DNA from: Formicarius rufipectus | Lineage: Eukaryota; Chordata; Aves; Passeriformes; Formicariidae | Assembly: GCA_013399695.1 (NCBI GenBank) | Contig: VXAU01003156.1 | Coordinates: forward strand, 3,839,380-3,903,379 | Length of the DNA stretch: 64,000 bases | Reading direction: 5' to 3' | Shown: positions 23,321-34,255 of the stretch, piece by piece | Numbering within the stretch: position 1 is the first letter of the stretch | Layout: the number at the start of each line of letters is the position of its first letter | Position numbers and translations under genes: made by a program | The notes under the pieces: model-generated | The model's input: only the letters and a program-made list of their open reading frames with translations | Told to the model about the DNA's origin: nothing | Databases searched by the model: none

Positions 23321-25564
23321 TGCAATCTGGGGCTGCTTGGGGCTGGCCAAGGCTCTCCATACTCACACCCCCTCTGTGCTCCAAGGTGAGATGGAGCAAA
23401 ATCTTTTCATCTCTTCTTGGATATGACTGACTCAAATATGCCCCATCTATCGTAGCATCTCCTTAACTAAATGGATTAATTTTTTTTGTCTTCTTCACAG
23501 GCTTAATTAGCAATCTGCAACACAAATTAAATCACTATCAACTAATTCCAACTATCCCTTCAGAGATAGCCTTTAGCTAGCTCAGTAATCTGGTTAGCAT
23601 TGAAATGAGCCCATGTTCTACCCTGCAAACACCCGTGTGATCTCACAAAGCTGCTCTTCAGTTCCTCCCTCCACGACTGATAAGCTTTTGTCCTTCCTAA
23701 GGAGGGCAGCAGCCACTGTGCCTGCAGTGGGCACTTTTTCAGGCATTTAAGCACATTTGGGAGTTTTCTTCTTGGTTTCTGTGTTTTAGGAGGCAGCTGC
23801 TCCATTGTTTCCTGTCCTAACAGTGAGTGAGAACAGAAAATAGAAACAGAAAATGTCTTTTCCCAGGTATGGACTAACCTGAGTGCAAAGCTCCTCTCGT
23901 GCACCCAGAGGTGAACACAGGGAGGTCTCATTTCTGCCTCTGTGGGCACAGATACATCAGTGTCTTGGTTTAAATACATGAGCAAGCCTTCAGAAACTCC
24001 TGGGGACGTTGGGCAAGCTGGATAAGCCTGTGATCCTTCAGGCAGACAGCCAGGACCTCCCAGACTCCATCCCTCTCTCTCTCTCTCCTTTGCCTACTCT
24101 TCCATGGTCGACACCATCAGCCAAACCTGGTTGTGAAAGCACAGCTCTCACCTGGCATCATTTGGTAGGGTTTGGACAAGGGCAGGAAGGTCTGGTGAAA
24201 GTTCTGGGACAGCTGTGGCTGAAGACTTTGCCAGCCTTCTAAAAGCTGGGGAACCAGAGAGTTCTGAGTGTCCCACAGAGGTATTTTCATGCATTTTTGC
24301 TTAGGTTGTTTCCTAACAACTTGGTGTCTGTAAGTGTGAGATGCAGCGAGGGTGGTGCCTTTCTTCCTCCTCCCTCCACCAGGTCCTCCTGGTCTGTGCT
24401 GTTGGAGTGGAAGCTGTTTGGATGAGGATAATAAATGTATGTAGGTCATAATCCCCAGGGGCCATGTGTTTCCAATAATAGGAATGATCAACAGCAGATT
24501 TTGGCTCTGCTTGTCCTCCCCAGTTCTCTTGGCTGTGGCAGAAGGAGCAGAAAGAGGAGGGGGATGGAGCTGAGGAAGAGAAGTGGCCTTGACTATCCAG
24601 ACTCCGGCGAGAATTTACTGGTGCTCACGCTTTTGGAAAGGAGGATTTGGACTCGGGTTCATAAAGTTCTGCAGAGATAAAACAAAACTTGTCAAAGGGG
24701 TGTTGCTGCTTTTTTGATGACCCAAGAATCCGCAGGGAAACGTCTTCCTGTAGTTTGAGGAAGACACTTCACAACAGCCACAGTATCAAAGTTGCTGCTC
24801 TGTTGCCAAGTCAGTGATTTCACGGAGCGCTCTGGGCTTTGGAAGGAGCTGGGCTGGAGCAGTTTCCTTCTGGGCAGAGGAAATGCAAATCCTCAGGCTG
24901 TTATGAACATCCCTGGCAAGGACATGGGCTTTGCAGTGGGTGTTGTTGCTTCTTGCCGCCTGCAGTTTACTTTTGGTGGGTGAGGAGAAGTCAAAGGAGG
25001 AGGTGGGTGCTCAGATCCCACAGCTGTGCCCAGGGGTCAGAGCTGTCCTGGCAGGTTTCCCTGGGGGGTTATGGGAAGCACTGCATTTGGGGTTTCTTGG
25101 TGTCCTCCTGGAATTTAAACGTGGAAGTGTAATTGGGAAATGCACAGGTTTGTGTCTGAAAAGCCTCAGAGGTTTGTGTGTGAGCTGTGAGGGGCAGGGC
25201 AGAGCTGGGGGGAGCAGAGGGTGGCTGAGCCCAGCAGGAAAACACCCCATTCCTGCTTTGTTTCCAGCCAGGCCATGGCTGTACCCAACCCTCTGTGCAC
25301 CCCATGAGCTGCCTCGTTTCTCATTTCTCATAAAGGTTTCTCCCCTTCTTGCCTTTTGGGGGCTGAATTGCCAATGGGCTCATTTCAGCTGTGATCTCTG
25401 TATCCCTGGCTGCTGGGCCATGGATGGCCAGGGGTGGGAAGGCTGGGGTGCAAATCACCAGGGGCTGGAAGGGAGAGTGCAGAGCAAAGCAGAGCTTGCT
25501 CCAAGCAAAATGGGCAGGGGTGAAAATATGGGGTCTACCTTTTCTTAGCAATAAACCCCATGTC
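23321..25564. other. unannotated sequence with a short (CT)n
   Basis: 2.2 kb without a recognised element other than the 15-bp CT run at 24073-24087. Frames such as 24931-25548 (+) carry no motif beyond a chance hydrophobic stretch. Confidence 0.4.
24073..24087. repeat. (CT)n microsatellite
   Basis: Uninterrupted CT dinucleotides, 7.5 units. Confidence 0.9.
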
Positions 25565-26030
25565 CCAGAGTCTCTGAGGTTGGAAAAGCCCTCCCAGCCC
25601 ACGGAGCCCACCCTGTGCCCGATGCCCTCCTTGTCCCCCAGCCCAGGGCCCTCAGTGCCACGGCCAGTCCTGCCTTGGGCCCCTCCAGGGCTGGGCACTC
25701 CAAACCTCCCTGGACAGCCCCTTCCAGGGCCTGCCCACCCTTTCCAGGCAGGAATTCCTCCTGCTGTCCCATCTGCCCTGTCCCAGCCCATTCTCTCTGC
25801 TCCTGTCCCTGTTCCTGGAGCAGATCCCGACCCACCCCCAGCTCCCCCCTCCTGGCAGGGACTTGCAGAGCCAGAAGGTCCCCCCTGAGCCTCCTTCTCT
25901 CCAGGCTGAGCCCCCCCAGCTCCCTCAGCCCCTCCTGCTGCTCCAGCCCCTTCCCAGCTCTGTTCCCATCCCTGCACACCTCCAGCCCCTCTTGCCATGA
26001 GGAGCCCAGAACTGGACACAGCAGGAATAT
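25565..26030 (-). mobile_element. CR1 LINE 3' UTR
   Basis: Antisense CR1 from the tail AGAGTCTCTGAGGTTGGAAA through CCCACCCTTTCCAGGCAGG and CTGTCCCTGTTCCTGGAGCA to CCAGAACTGGACACAGCAGG. It is nearly collinear with 39658-40145 and 7998-8410, the same CR1 subfamily. Confidence 0.93.
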
Positions 26031-26724
26031 TTCAAACCTTGCTCCTCATTGTGAGCCTGTGTTTCAATGCAGTGACCTGGTCTGTTCCAGACAGAACCCC
26101 TGAAGAGCTCTGGGTGGCTTTGGAGCCTTTTACTTTGTGCTCCTTTCCCCCCTTGCCTGTGGGGCAGGTGACAGTGGTGGGTTTGCTGGAAATCTCAGGG
26201 CAGAGGGCAAGGGAAGGGCTGTGTATGGCATTGCTTTTGCACTCAAACTCCTTTCTTTGCCACTGAATAAAGGGAAAAAAGAGCTCCTACCAAGTGATTG
26301 TGTAAGGCACTGGAAGCAGGAACTAGTGGGAGAACTTAATCTGGGAACAGACAGGCAGCAGAACCCTCTGCTAATTGACTCTTCACTTGCTTTACTGAAA
26401 ACACTGCTCAGGGAATATCCATGGGAAGAGACTTCAGAGGGATCTGGAGATAAGATAGCAGTAGAGAGGAAGGTAGTGGAACAAGAGGACACCCTTAAAT
26501 AAAGCAATTGCTGGCACAGGTTAGGAAGCAGCTGTGAGCGAAACAGAAAAAGAACCATCAATTTTCAATGTGGCCGTAGGAGAAGAGGAGAGAATCTGAA
26601 AGCCTGGACCAGGCTTTTAAAAACATAATCCAGAATTAGAAGGGAGGAAGAGATGGGAAAAATAATAGTTGCCCACAGTTGTTTAGTGAAATGTATTTAG
26701 TTGCTCAGTGAAAGCTCGTGCAGG
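26031..26724. other. unannotated sequence
   Basis: No repeat or gene recognised. Frames on both strands at 26130-26561 are mutual shadows. Confidence 0.4.
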
Positions 26725-27055
26725 CTGTGAAAAGCTGGGAGCAGCTCCATGCAGGCAGGTGACCAGGCGAGGCGGTGGCAGATGAAATTAAATGTTGACA
26801 AATGCAAGTTAATGTGCATTGGAAGGCAAAATACAACCTGCTCGTACACACTGCTGCATTTTAAATTAACTGGAACCACTGAGGGGAAGGACCCAGAGGT
26901 TATTGTGAGCAGCTCAATGAAAACATCTGTTAACTCAACACTCACAGTCAGCAAAGCAAACAAAGCACTGGGCTGTACAAGAGCAGCTTGCAGGATCCTT
27001 TGTGTTTCGGGGACGTGCTGGGACAGCGGGAGCAGCTCAGCACCTGCAGCTGTGC
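26725..27055 (+). pseudogene. old CR1 ORF2 C-terminal remnant
   Basis: The frame from 26749 reads as the conserved CR1 segment just downstream of the reverse transcriptase core: MKLNVDKCKLMCIGRQN, then KDPEVIVSSSMKTSVNS, then SKANKALG. In working elements this stretch lies between the polymerase active site and the stop codon. The polymerase core itself is absent and the frame decays after SKANKALG. It is much older than the CR1 3' ends nearby. LTR A4 was inserted directly to its right, at 27061. Confidence 0.88.
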
Positions 27056-27121
27056 CACAGTGTGGTGGTTTTCATCCAGTGTCCACCCAAACCTCCAGCC
27101 CACCCCTTTCCCAGAGGGAAA

Positions 27122-27266
27122 GGAAAAAAAACCCAAGAAAAACAAACAAACAACAAACAAAACAACAAAAAAACCACAAACAAACAAACAAACAAACAAA
27201 AAAACCAACCAAAAAGAAAAAAACAAAACAAAAACAAAACAAAACAAAAAACCAAAAAAACAAAAA
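27122..27266. repeat. CAAA/AAAAC simple-sequence expansion within LTR A4
   Basis: About 145 bp made of only A and C with a few G, dominated by CAAA and AAAAC units. It lies where other family A copies have a short A-rich run (T-rich on the other strand) beside CAGCTG. Copy A5 has a GTTT run at the corresponding place, next to its own N. Confidence 0.93.
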
Positions 27267-27326
27267 CAGCTGAGAGATAATGGCAAAGCAAACTCAGAGT
27301 GGATAAAATACTTGAATTTATTACTA

Positions 27327-27327
27327 N
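27327..27327. other. single N, probable assembly gap
   Basis: An undetermined base at a point where an internal LTR block is missing. It is better read as a join or collapsed gap than as one ambiguous base. Confidence 0.85.
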
Positions 27328-27700
27328 ATGGGCTGCAGGGGGGTCTCTGCCCCCCGATGGGCTCCGTGGGCTGCAGGAGGGCATAGCTTTTAGTCCTTCC
27401 CCCCTCTCTGCTCCAGTGTGGGGTCCCTCCTTCTCCTCCTGCTCCCACCTTGGTCTCTGCATTCTTATCTTATGGCTGGAATTTCCAACTGCCCCACACT
27501 CCTAATTCTTAACTATGTTACCCCAGGGGTGTGACTGTGACTCTTAACTGGCTCAACTCTGTCCACCAGCAGGAGGTCCCTCCTGGCCCTGGCTGTCCTT
27601 GTCTCCACAAGACAGGGGAAGCTTCTGGCAGCTTCTAACAGCAGCCACCCTGGTAGCCCCCCCTTCTACCAAAATTCAGCTTCAGAAACCTGTGACACAG

Positions 27701-28339
27701 AGTCCGTGGAGCAGGAACAGGAACCTTGGAGAGCAACCCATCCCGGCTGCTACCAGTGGGCATTCCTCCCCCAGCCAGCCTGGAACAGGGAACAGGGAGA
27801 GTCCAGCCCTCCAGCTGGCTGTGGGGTGTGAAGTTCCTGGGCAGTGTGATGGACAAACCTTCCTGGCATCACCTTCTGTGGCCAGAAACTCCCAGAGCTT
27901 GGCCAGAGGATCTGTGTTTAGCAGCTCCAAGTCCCAAGCTCAGGATCCTGGGGTGGCCTTGCAGTTGATGTCCTTGTGGTTAGGGCTGCCCTTGGTGGCT
28001 GAGGGAGGTGTTTAATCCCTCGATGTTTGATCCACCACCCCTTGGTTCTTCTTCCATTGCAGCCCTGAGTTCTCAGACCCCTCTTCCTGCCACAGAGCAC
28101 TGCAAAGTCTCAGCTGCTTTGGGTTCCTTCAACACAAATTCTTGGGGTTTTTGCATCCAGAGGTTTCCACACATCTCCCTACCCAAAGCATCACTGGCAG
28201 GGTCACCCACACCCAACATGTGCCCTGGAGGTTGTGCAGTGATTTCTTGCTTTCCTGGCAGTGTGATGGAAGATTTAGGGGGTCAGGATTGCTGTCCTGG
28301 GAGACAACACCCTTCTGTGGTGGAGTGACTCCAGCAGTG
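27701..28339. other. unannotated sequence
   Basis: Nothing recognised between LTR A4 and the long CR1. Confidence 0.4.
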
Positions 28340-29472
28340 GACAAGGGAGTCATTTATGTGGGGTCAGTTATGTGGATTCCTGTAAGGCCTTGGACACGAT
28401 CCCCCACAACATCCTTCCCTCTGCATGGGAGAGAGAAGGATTCAGGGGGTGGACTCAGATGGACAAGGAATGGGTTGGATGGTCACATCCAGAGGGTTGT
28501 AGTCAATGGCTCAGGGTGCCAGTGGACACCAGTGACCCTCATGGGTCCATACTGGGACCAGTGATGTTTCATACCCTCATTAAGGACACAGCCAAAGGGA
28601 TGGGGACCCTCAGCGGGTCTGCAGGTGACACCAAGCTGGGGGTGCAGTGACACACCTGCAGGACGGGGCCATCCAGAGGGACCTGGACAAGCTCCAGAAG
28701 TGGCCCCTGAGAATCTCATGGGGTTCAGCAAGGCCAAGGGCTGGTGCTGCACCCGGGTCAGGACAACCCCCGGGATCAATCCAGGCTGGGGATGAGCAGA
28801 TGGAGCAGCCCTGGGAGAAGGACCTGGGGGGGCTGGTGGGGCAGAGCCTGGACATGGCCCAGCCCAGAAACCCCCCGTGCCCTGGGCTGGTCCCACAGCG
28901 TGGGCAGCAGGACAGGGGGGGATTCTGCCCCTCTGCCCCCCTGCTCAGGTGAGACCCCACCTGCAGAGCTGCCCCAGCCCTGGGGAACAGCACAGGGAGG
29001 ACATGGAGCTGCTGGAGAGAGTCCAGAGGAGGCACCAGGATGGGCAGAGGATGGAGCAGCTCTGCTGGGAGGAAAGGCTGGGAGAGCTGGGATTGTCCAG
29101 CCTGGAGAAGAGAAGCTTTGGGGTGAGCTCACTGTGGCCTTGCAGTGCCTGAAGGAGCCTGAAAGAAAGATGGAGAGAGACTATTTCCAAGGGCCTGGAG
29201 TGACAGGACAAAGGGAATGGCTTCCCAGTGCCAGAGGGCAGGGATAGATGGGATATTGGGAAGGAATTGTTGGCTGTGAGGGTGGGCAGGCCCTGGCACA
29301 GGTTGGGCAGAGAAGCTGTGGCTGCCCCATCCCTGGAAGTGTCCAAGGTCAGGTTGGATGGGGCTTGGAGCAACCTGGGCTGGTGGAAGGTGTCCCTACC
29401 CATGGCAGGCTGAGACTGGATGAGTTTGAAGGTCCTTTCCAACCCAAGCTATTCCATGATTCCATGGAAGGG
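28340..29472 (+). mobile_element. longest CR1 LINE in the window (~1.13 kb)
   Basis: 5'-truncated sense CR1 with part of ORF2, then the ORF2 end and 3' UTR (CAGAGCTGCCCCAGCCCTGG, GAGTCCAGAGGAGGCACCAG, GAAGCTTTGGGGTGAGCTC), and a complete 3' end (TCCTTTCCAACCCAAGCTAT, TCCATGATTCCATGG). It serves as the internal reference for identifying most other CR1 fragments here. Frameshifts and stops show it is dead. Confidence 0.96.
28342..28650 (+). pseudogene. CR1 reverse transcriptase remnant
   Basis: The frame from 28372 shows reverse transcriptase landmarks in order: DSCKALDTIPHN (from the usual D-SKAFDTVSH), HGSILGPVMF (from QGSVLGPVLF) and SAGDTKLG (from FADDTKLG). The catalytic FADD has become SAGD, so the enzyme would be inactive, and the upstream RT motifs and endonuclease domain are absent. 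The reading frame shifts out of ORF2 near 28650. Confidence 0.9.
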
Positions 29473-31569
29473 CTGTAGCACAGGCTCAAGGGTGGATTCA
29501 TGCCCTGCTCCAAACAGCCCTTGGTGTACCAACAGAGCCTTGAGCTCAACAGCCAGGAAACGCAGAGTTACACCTGGTGTGCTCTGCCTGTGGCTTCCTT
29601 ATAAAACATGGCTCTTGCTTCGATGACTTTGTTTAAGTTTGCCCAGAGCCACATCCTAAGCTTAGTTTACTCTTTTAACATTAGCATGTATTTTTATGCA
29701 GTTTATAAATATTTAAGCTGCTGACCAGCATTAGCATCAGCTCTCCAGCCTTTGGGATGTAAAGGAATTGCAACGTGAAGTGTGGAAGGAGAACAACATC
29801 AGTATTCCTGTGTCCAAAACACTCGCCCAGGCTTGATTCTGAAGGGATGAATAAAATCAAACTCACTGATTACCATTTAGGTTGAATTTACTTTCTGCAT
29901 CTGGAGGAAGGAGCTCTATTAATCAGCTTCATTTCCTGGCTCCTGTGTACAGATGAGGAGCTCAGTGATAAATACAAATAAATACATATATATATGCATA
30001 AGCATAAACATGGAGATGTGAAAACAGCATTAAAATCGTCCTGTTGCCTGCTCCATTACTCCTGGGATTGGAGGGGAGAGGAAAACCCTCAAGGTTAAAT
30101 TTGTCAAATTTGATTTTCCCATTTCTTGCTAATTTCCAAAGATCTGCTCCCATAAAGAAGCCAGGCTGTTAAGATGTGGAGGGAAATGAGAATTTCAGGC
30201 TTCTTGGCAACAGCAACCAATGGGAATTTACTCAGAGGTTAAAGGAGAGGACAGGAGGCAAAGTGGGAAAAATCCTTTTAAATCCTAAGTACAGTCTCTG
30301 CTGCCTGCTGCTCTTTCCTGCACACAAATTAAGGCAGGAATTGGAGGAACTGAAGGCTCCAGTTGAACACTCGTGGTTTCTGGTGGCCCTCAAGTCCCTC
30401 CCTAGAGCTGCAGCTTCATTCTGGAGAGCTCAGGGGACATTGTTCCTCGTGCCGTCTCCGGTGAGGGGACATTATTCCTGAACATTATTCCTGGACATTA
30501 TTCCTGGACATTATTCCTGAACATTATTCCTGGACATTATTCCTGGACATTATTCCTGAACATTATTCCTGGACATTATTCCTGGACATTATTCCTGGAC
30601 ATTATTCCTGGCATTATCTCCTGTGCTAACACGGTTGCCACCAGTTGGATTCCCCAGTGCTGCAAACGTTTCTGTCATTGCTTTTCTGCCAATTTGCCAC
30701 TCAAACGACCTTTTATTGAGAAAGGTTTCTCCACTGCATGGAATTCCCACCTTTCTCCAGGCTAATCAGCATTCCTGGCGGGATGGCTGCTGTGGGGTGG
30801 GAGTCTAGGACCTGTTTCCTGGGGGGAAAACGTCAAGACCCCTTTTTGCAGAGCTGTCCACTGGCAGTCAGGATTTAGATGGATTTTTTTAGCCAGTATG
30901 TAGAGGTTTTTGTTAATTCTCTGAAGAATCTTTCCCCTTTTCCTCCTCCTTTTTGTGTACAAGATGAAAGTCTGAGTAAGACTCCAAGGAGGCTGCATTT
31001 ATGTCTCTTCTGAGGAGGCTGAAATGTCCAGGTTAAACAAATAGGTTCTTGTACTTTCATTTAGGGGGAATTTTAGGTCAGAAAGAGGCCAGTGAGCTCA
31101 TGTTAATGGAACGCAGTATCTCGGGTCCTGTGTAGAGAAAAACCTCTCTGTGAGGTCCTGGAATGCTGTGGAGCTCAGCAGTGTCCTGATGGCTTTCAGG
31201 AGCTCATGAACGTGGAGATGGCAGCTTATGGCCTGCTTCCCTAAAACTGCAGCACTTGGGGAATGTCCAGGCAGCTGGAATGGGAGGCAAGAGTGGAGAC
31301 CTCTTGGGACACAAGCTCCCATTGAGGAGGAGGCCTGGAGAAACCCTGGGAGGGTGGTCTGGGAGAGCAGGCATAGCCAAGGTTCCAATCCACAACCTAC
31401 TCCTGGTTATCATCCTCTGGGATAACCTGTGCCCGAGGACAGCAGGTGCTGGTTGTCCCAGGGATGTTGTCCACCTCGCAGGAACCTACTGGCTCCCACA
31501 TCCCACCTCTGGAGCAGATTCCTTCTAAGATGTCAAGGGGCTTGAAAGTTCTGCAGGCTGCCCAGGCTG
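29473..31569. other. unannotated sequence with a 13-bp minisatellite
   Basis: AT-rich 29640-30010 with a short TATATATA stretch near 29985. The tandem repeat at 30469-30611 is the only element recognised. Confidence 0.4.
30469..30611. repeat. 13-bp minisatellite, 11 units
   Basis: Eleven units of ACATTATTCCTGG or ACATTATTCCTGA with no length change, 143 bp in total. The last-base order is A,G,G,A,G,G,A,G,G,G,G, giving a 39-bp higher-order period over the first nine units. A degenerate precursor unit (ACATTGTTCCTCG) lies just upstream near 30437. Confidence 0.97.
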
Positions 31570-31856
31570 CCAGGATCCCAGGAGCAGGACAAGGGGAATG
31601 GCTTCAAACTGAAGGAGAGAAGGGTTCGATGGGATACTGGGAAGGAACCCTTCCCTGTGAGAGTGGGCAGGCCCTGGCACAGGGTGCCCAGAGAAGCTGT
31701 GGCTGCCCCATCCCTGGAAGTGTCCAAGACCAGGTTGGATGGGATTTGGAGCAACCTGGACTGGTGGAAAGTGTCCCTGCACATGGCTGGGGTTGGCACT
31801 GGATGAGCTTTAAGGTCTCTTCCATCCTAAACCATTGTGGGATTCTGTGATCCCAG
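31570..31856 (+). mobile_element. CR1 3' end
   Basis: AGGACAAGGGGAATGGCTTC, TGGGATACTGGGAAGGAACC, GCCCAGAGAAGCTGTGGCTG and the tail CCATTGTGGGATTCTGTGAT. Both the 3' UTR and the terminal repeat are intact. Confidence 0.94.
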
Positions 31857-33520
31857 GTATGTGCAGAGAAGGACACGAAGAATTCCCACAAAGAGCCCAT
31901 TGGCCACAGGGAGGTGCAGAGTGATCTCCAGGTCATTTCCTTCCCCTCAGCATCTTGCAGGGTTTGTTTGCTTTTCCAGCCCCAGCTGTTGGAGTCAGGG
32001 GATCACACAAGAACATCAGGTCTTCTCTCTTAGGCAAACAAACGCAGCAGACTTTACCGGAGGAGGAACACCAGAGTGCAAATCCCAGCGGCTGAAAACC
32101 CTCCGGAAGACAAAAGCCGCAACATTTATTAATTTGTGGAATAACCTGTCGGGCCCTGACTTGACTTTCAAACAAATGGAATTAGAATATCAATAGCAGG
32201 ACGGTGGGTTCCTAAAATATTCAAAAGCAGCTTCCTTTTATGTAGTGCCTTTCATGAGAACTGCTTCACGAGGTGATTTGCTGTGCTAAATAATAAATAA
32301 CAACACAGACACACACTCAGGAATTAACAGCTGGGGCCAACCATATTTTCAGCTGAGATGGAGAGAGGAATGGGGAGTCAATGAGGCAGAGAGATACAAG
32401 AGAGGTTGGATCTGGGTCAGCTGCTTAATTTTGACCTCTGTTATTATTAGTCATTGGAGATAAAATATAGCAAGTGCCTCTGGAGCGTTCTCTGTGTCCT
32501 CTGAGCTGCAGGACTTGGGGAGCGTGGAGGGAAGGAAGAATCCAGCTGGATTCTCAGCAGGGAAGGGAGGACAGGGAAGGGTTTTACTGTGGTGAAAGGT
32601 GGTTGGCCCCAGGGCAGGTTGGTGGCAGGACATGCACATCCAGATCCCTGTTGATTCAAGGCATTTATGTTAATGCCAGAAAACTCTCATGTTAAAGGCA
32701 GAAAACCTTGCAAGAGCTGAGGAAAACCAACCAAGGGACTAAGGCAGCTACAATTCACAGGCACAGATGTCCACTTTGTATGAAAGGTGTCCCACCCAAA
32801 ACATGGCTCTTCAGCATTTCCTGCATAGCAATCTTCCCAGTTTCCTTTCTACCTCTGTTGCTTTTGGTGTTCGGTCCCAGTTCCTTAGGAACAGATCTGT
32901 GCTTGTATGGAATTAAGTCCTTCTCCTGAATTCCTGCTTCTTCCTGGGACATCAGGGCAGCCCCCTGGAATCCCTTTCAGCACTACCCTTTTGGCCTGCT
33001 ATGGGAGTAAAAAGTGATCCATGCCATGCCAGCTGTGGAGCAGGGAGTGGCTTCAGCTTTCCCTGGGCATCAACAGTCGGGTGGCCTCATCCCTCTGGAA
33101 GAGCAGCAGTTTCAGGGCAAGTTAAGGGAAGTACTAAACTGAAGTTCATGTACATGGTGAGCTCCAGAGCGTTCTCCGGTCAGTGAGTTTAGCCTTTATT
33201 TTTCTGCCTGGGAATGGGGAATGTCACCTGTTCCCTGCTCTGAGGGATATCAGGACAGGGTGTTATGTTCTGTATATTATAGATTATGTACTACCCTGCT
33301 CCTCAATGGGCAGGATTCATCTTCTGAACTGCAGGTGTTTGTCTGAAGATGAAACTGAGCTGAGTGAACCTGAACTCTGACCAGGGGAAAGGGCAGCACC
33401 TGGAATGGGATGGATCCCATTTAAGAGAGGGTCCAGTATGGGAAGCTGGAGATAAGCAGCTAAAACTGGAAAACACCAGTGTACCTGTGGATGGGTGAGG
33501 AGTTGCTGGTGTGTCTGATG
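31857..33520. other. unannotated sequence; 32040-32310 repeat-poor
   Basis: The segment 32040-32310 has mixed composition with AT-rich runs (ACATTTATTAATTTGTGG, GAATTAGAATATCAATAGC) and no repeat homology; possible conserved non-coding DNA, unverified. The remainder shows nothing recognisable. Confidence 0.3.
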
Positions 33521-34255
33521 TGTCCCAGTTACAGGGGCCAGGACCAGTCTGTCACTGTGTGGGTGTCACCAAAGCTGTGCATTCCACCCCCTCTGTGCCA
33601 TCTCTGGTGGACTGTCAGTGATGGAGCGTTGGCAGCAGCTGCCCAGGGCACAGCTGACCCCTCAGGGGACAAACTGGGGGTTAAAGGACCCTGTGGGACA
33701 GGGCAGTGTTTGTGTCTCCACCCCAGTGACCCAGCTGGGAGAACTCCCCTCTGGGGAGGCATCAGCACCTTCCCCCCCACCTGAGGGGTCATCTCTGCTC
33801 AGGGGCCATCAAAGATTCCAAAACATCCCGGGACTCACAGAGTGAATCACCCACTGTGGAACTCCCCACCCTGGGGGAGGTGCTGGGCATTCCCACCTGA
33901 CCCTCAGCATAAATAATCTTGGAGTTTGGGACTTGTTTGGGATGCAGAGGAGGAGCAGAGCCTCACCAGGACTGCACTGCCACTCTGGACCAGACTGACC
34001 ATCATCCTCACCAACAGGTTTCCTTCCCTTTCCCTCTGCCCTCAGGGACCCACGTGGGGCTCAGCACAGGGGCCAATGAACACCCCCCTGTTGGTGCCCC
34101 AGGGGGCTGGGTTAGACATCTGGGTTTGTGGGTTAAACCAATTTTTCTCTGTCTCAGTGTATTTATGGTGATCTTTTTGGTAAATTGTAACTCTGACTTG
34201 TCATCTCTCTCGAGTTGGGCTCATTTCTCCTCCTGGTTTACCTTTAAACCAGCAC
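33521..34255 (+). mobile_element. solo LTR, family B copy B2
   Basis: It runs from TGTCCCAGTTACAGGGGCC to CTTTAAACCAGCAC and is collinear with B1 along its length, including ACTGCTCACC-region relatives, CCACCTGAGGGGTCAT and the CACGTG core at 34051-34056. The flanks (TGATG on the left, TGTGT on the right) do not form a convincing duplication, and the final A of the element seems lost. It is the most diverged plus-strand B copy. Confidence 0.82.

Larger units (their letters stand above)
27061..27695 (-). mobile_element. solo LTR, family A copy A4, interrupted by an N
   Basis: It starts TGTGGTGGTTTTCATCC and ends near CAGAAACCTGTGA as written. The left flank is CACAG (27056-27060). CACAG also follows on the right at 27696-27700 if one CA dinucleotide was lost at the junction. 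The stretch that should separate the ATTTATTACTA and ATGGGCTGCAGG segments (about 140 bp in A1) is missing and is replaced by one N at 27327. A CAAA-rich expansion sits at 27122-27266. Confidence 0.85.

Noticed and set aside
30469..30611. CRISPR-like regularly spaced repeat
   Set aside because: Units are directly adjacent 13-mers without spacers in a vertebrate-type sequence.
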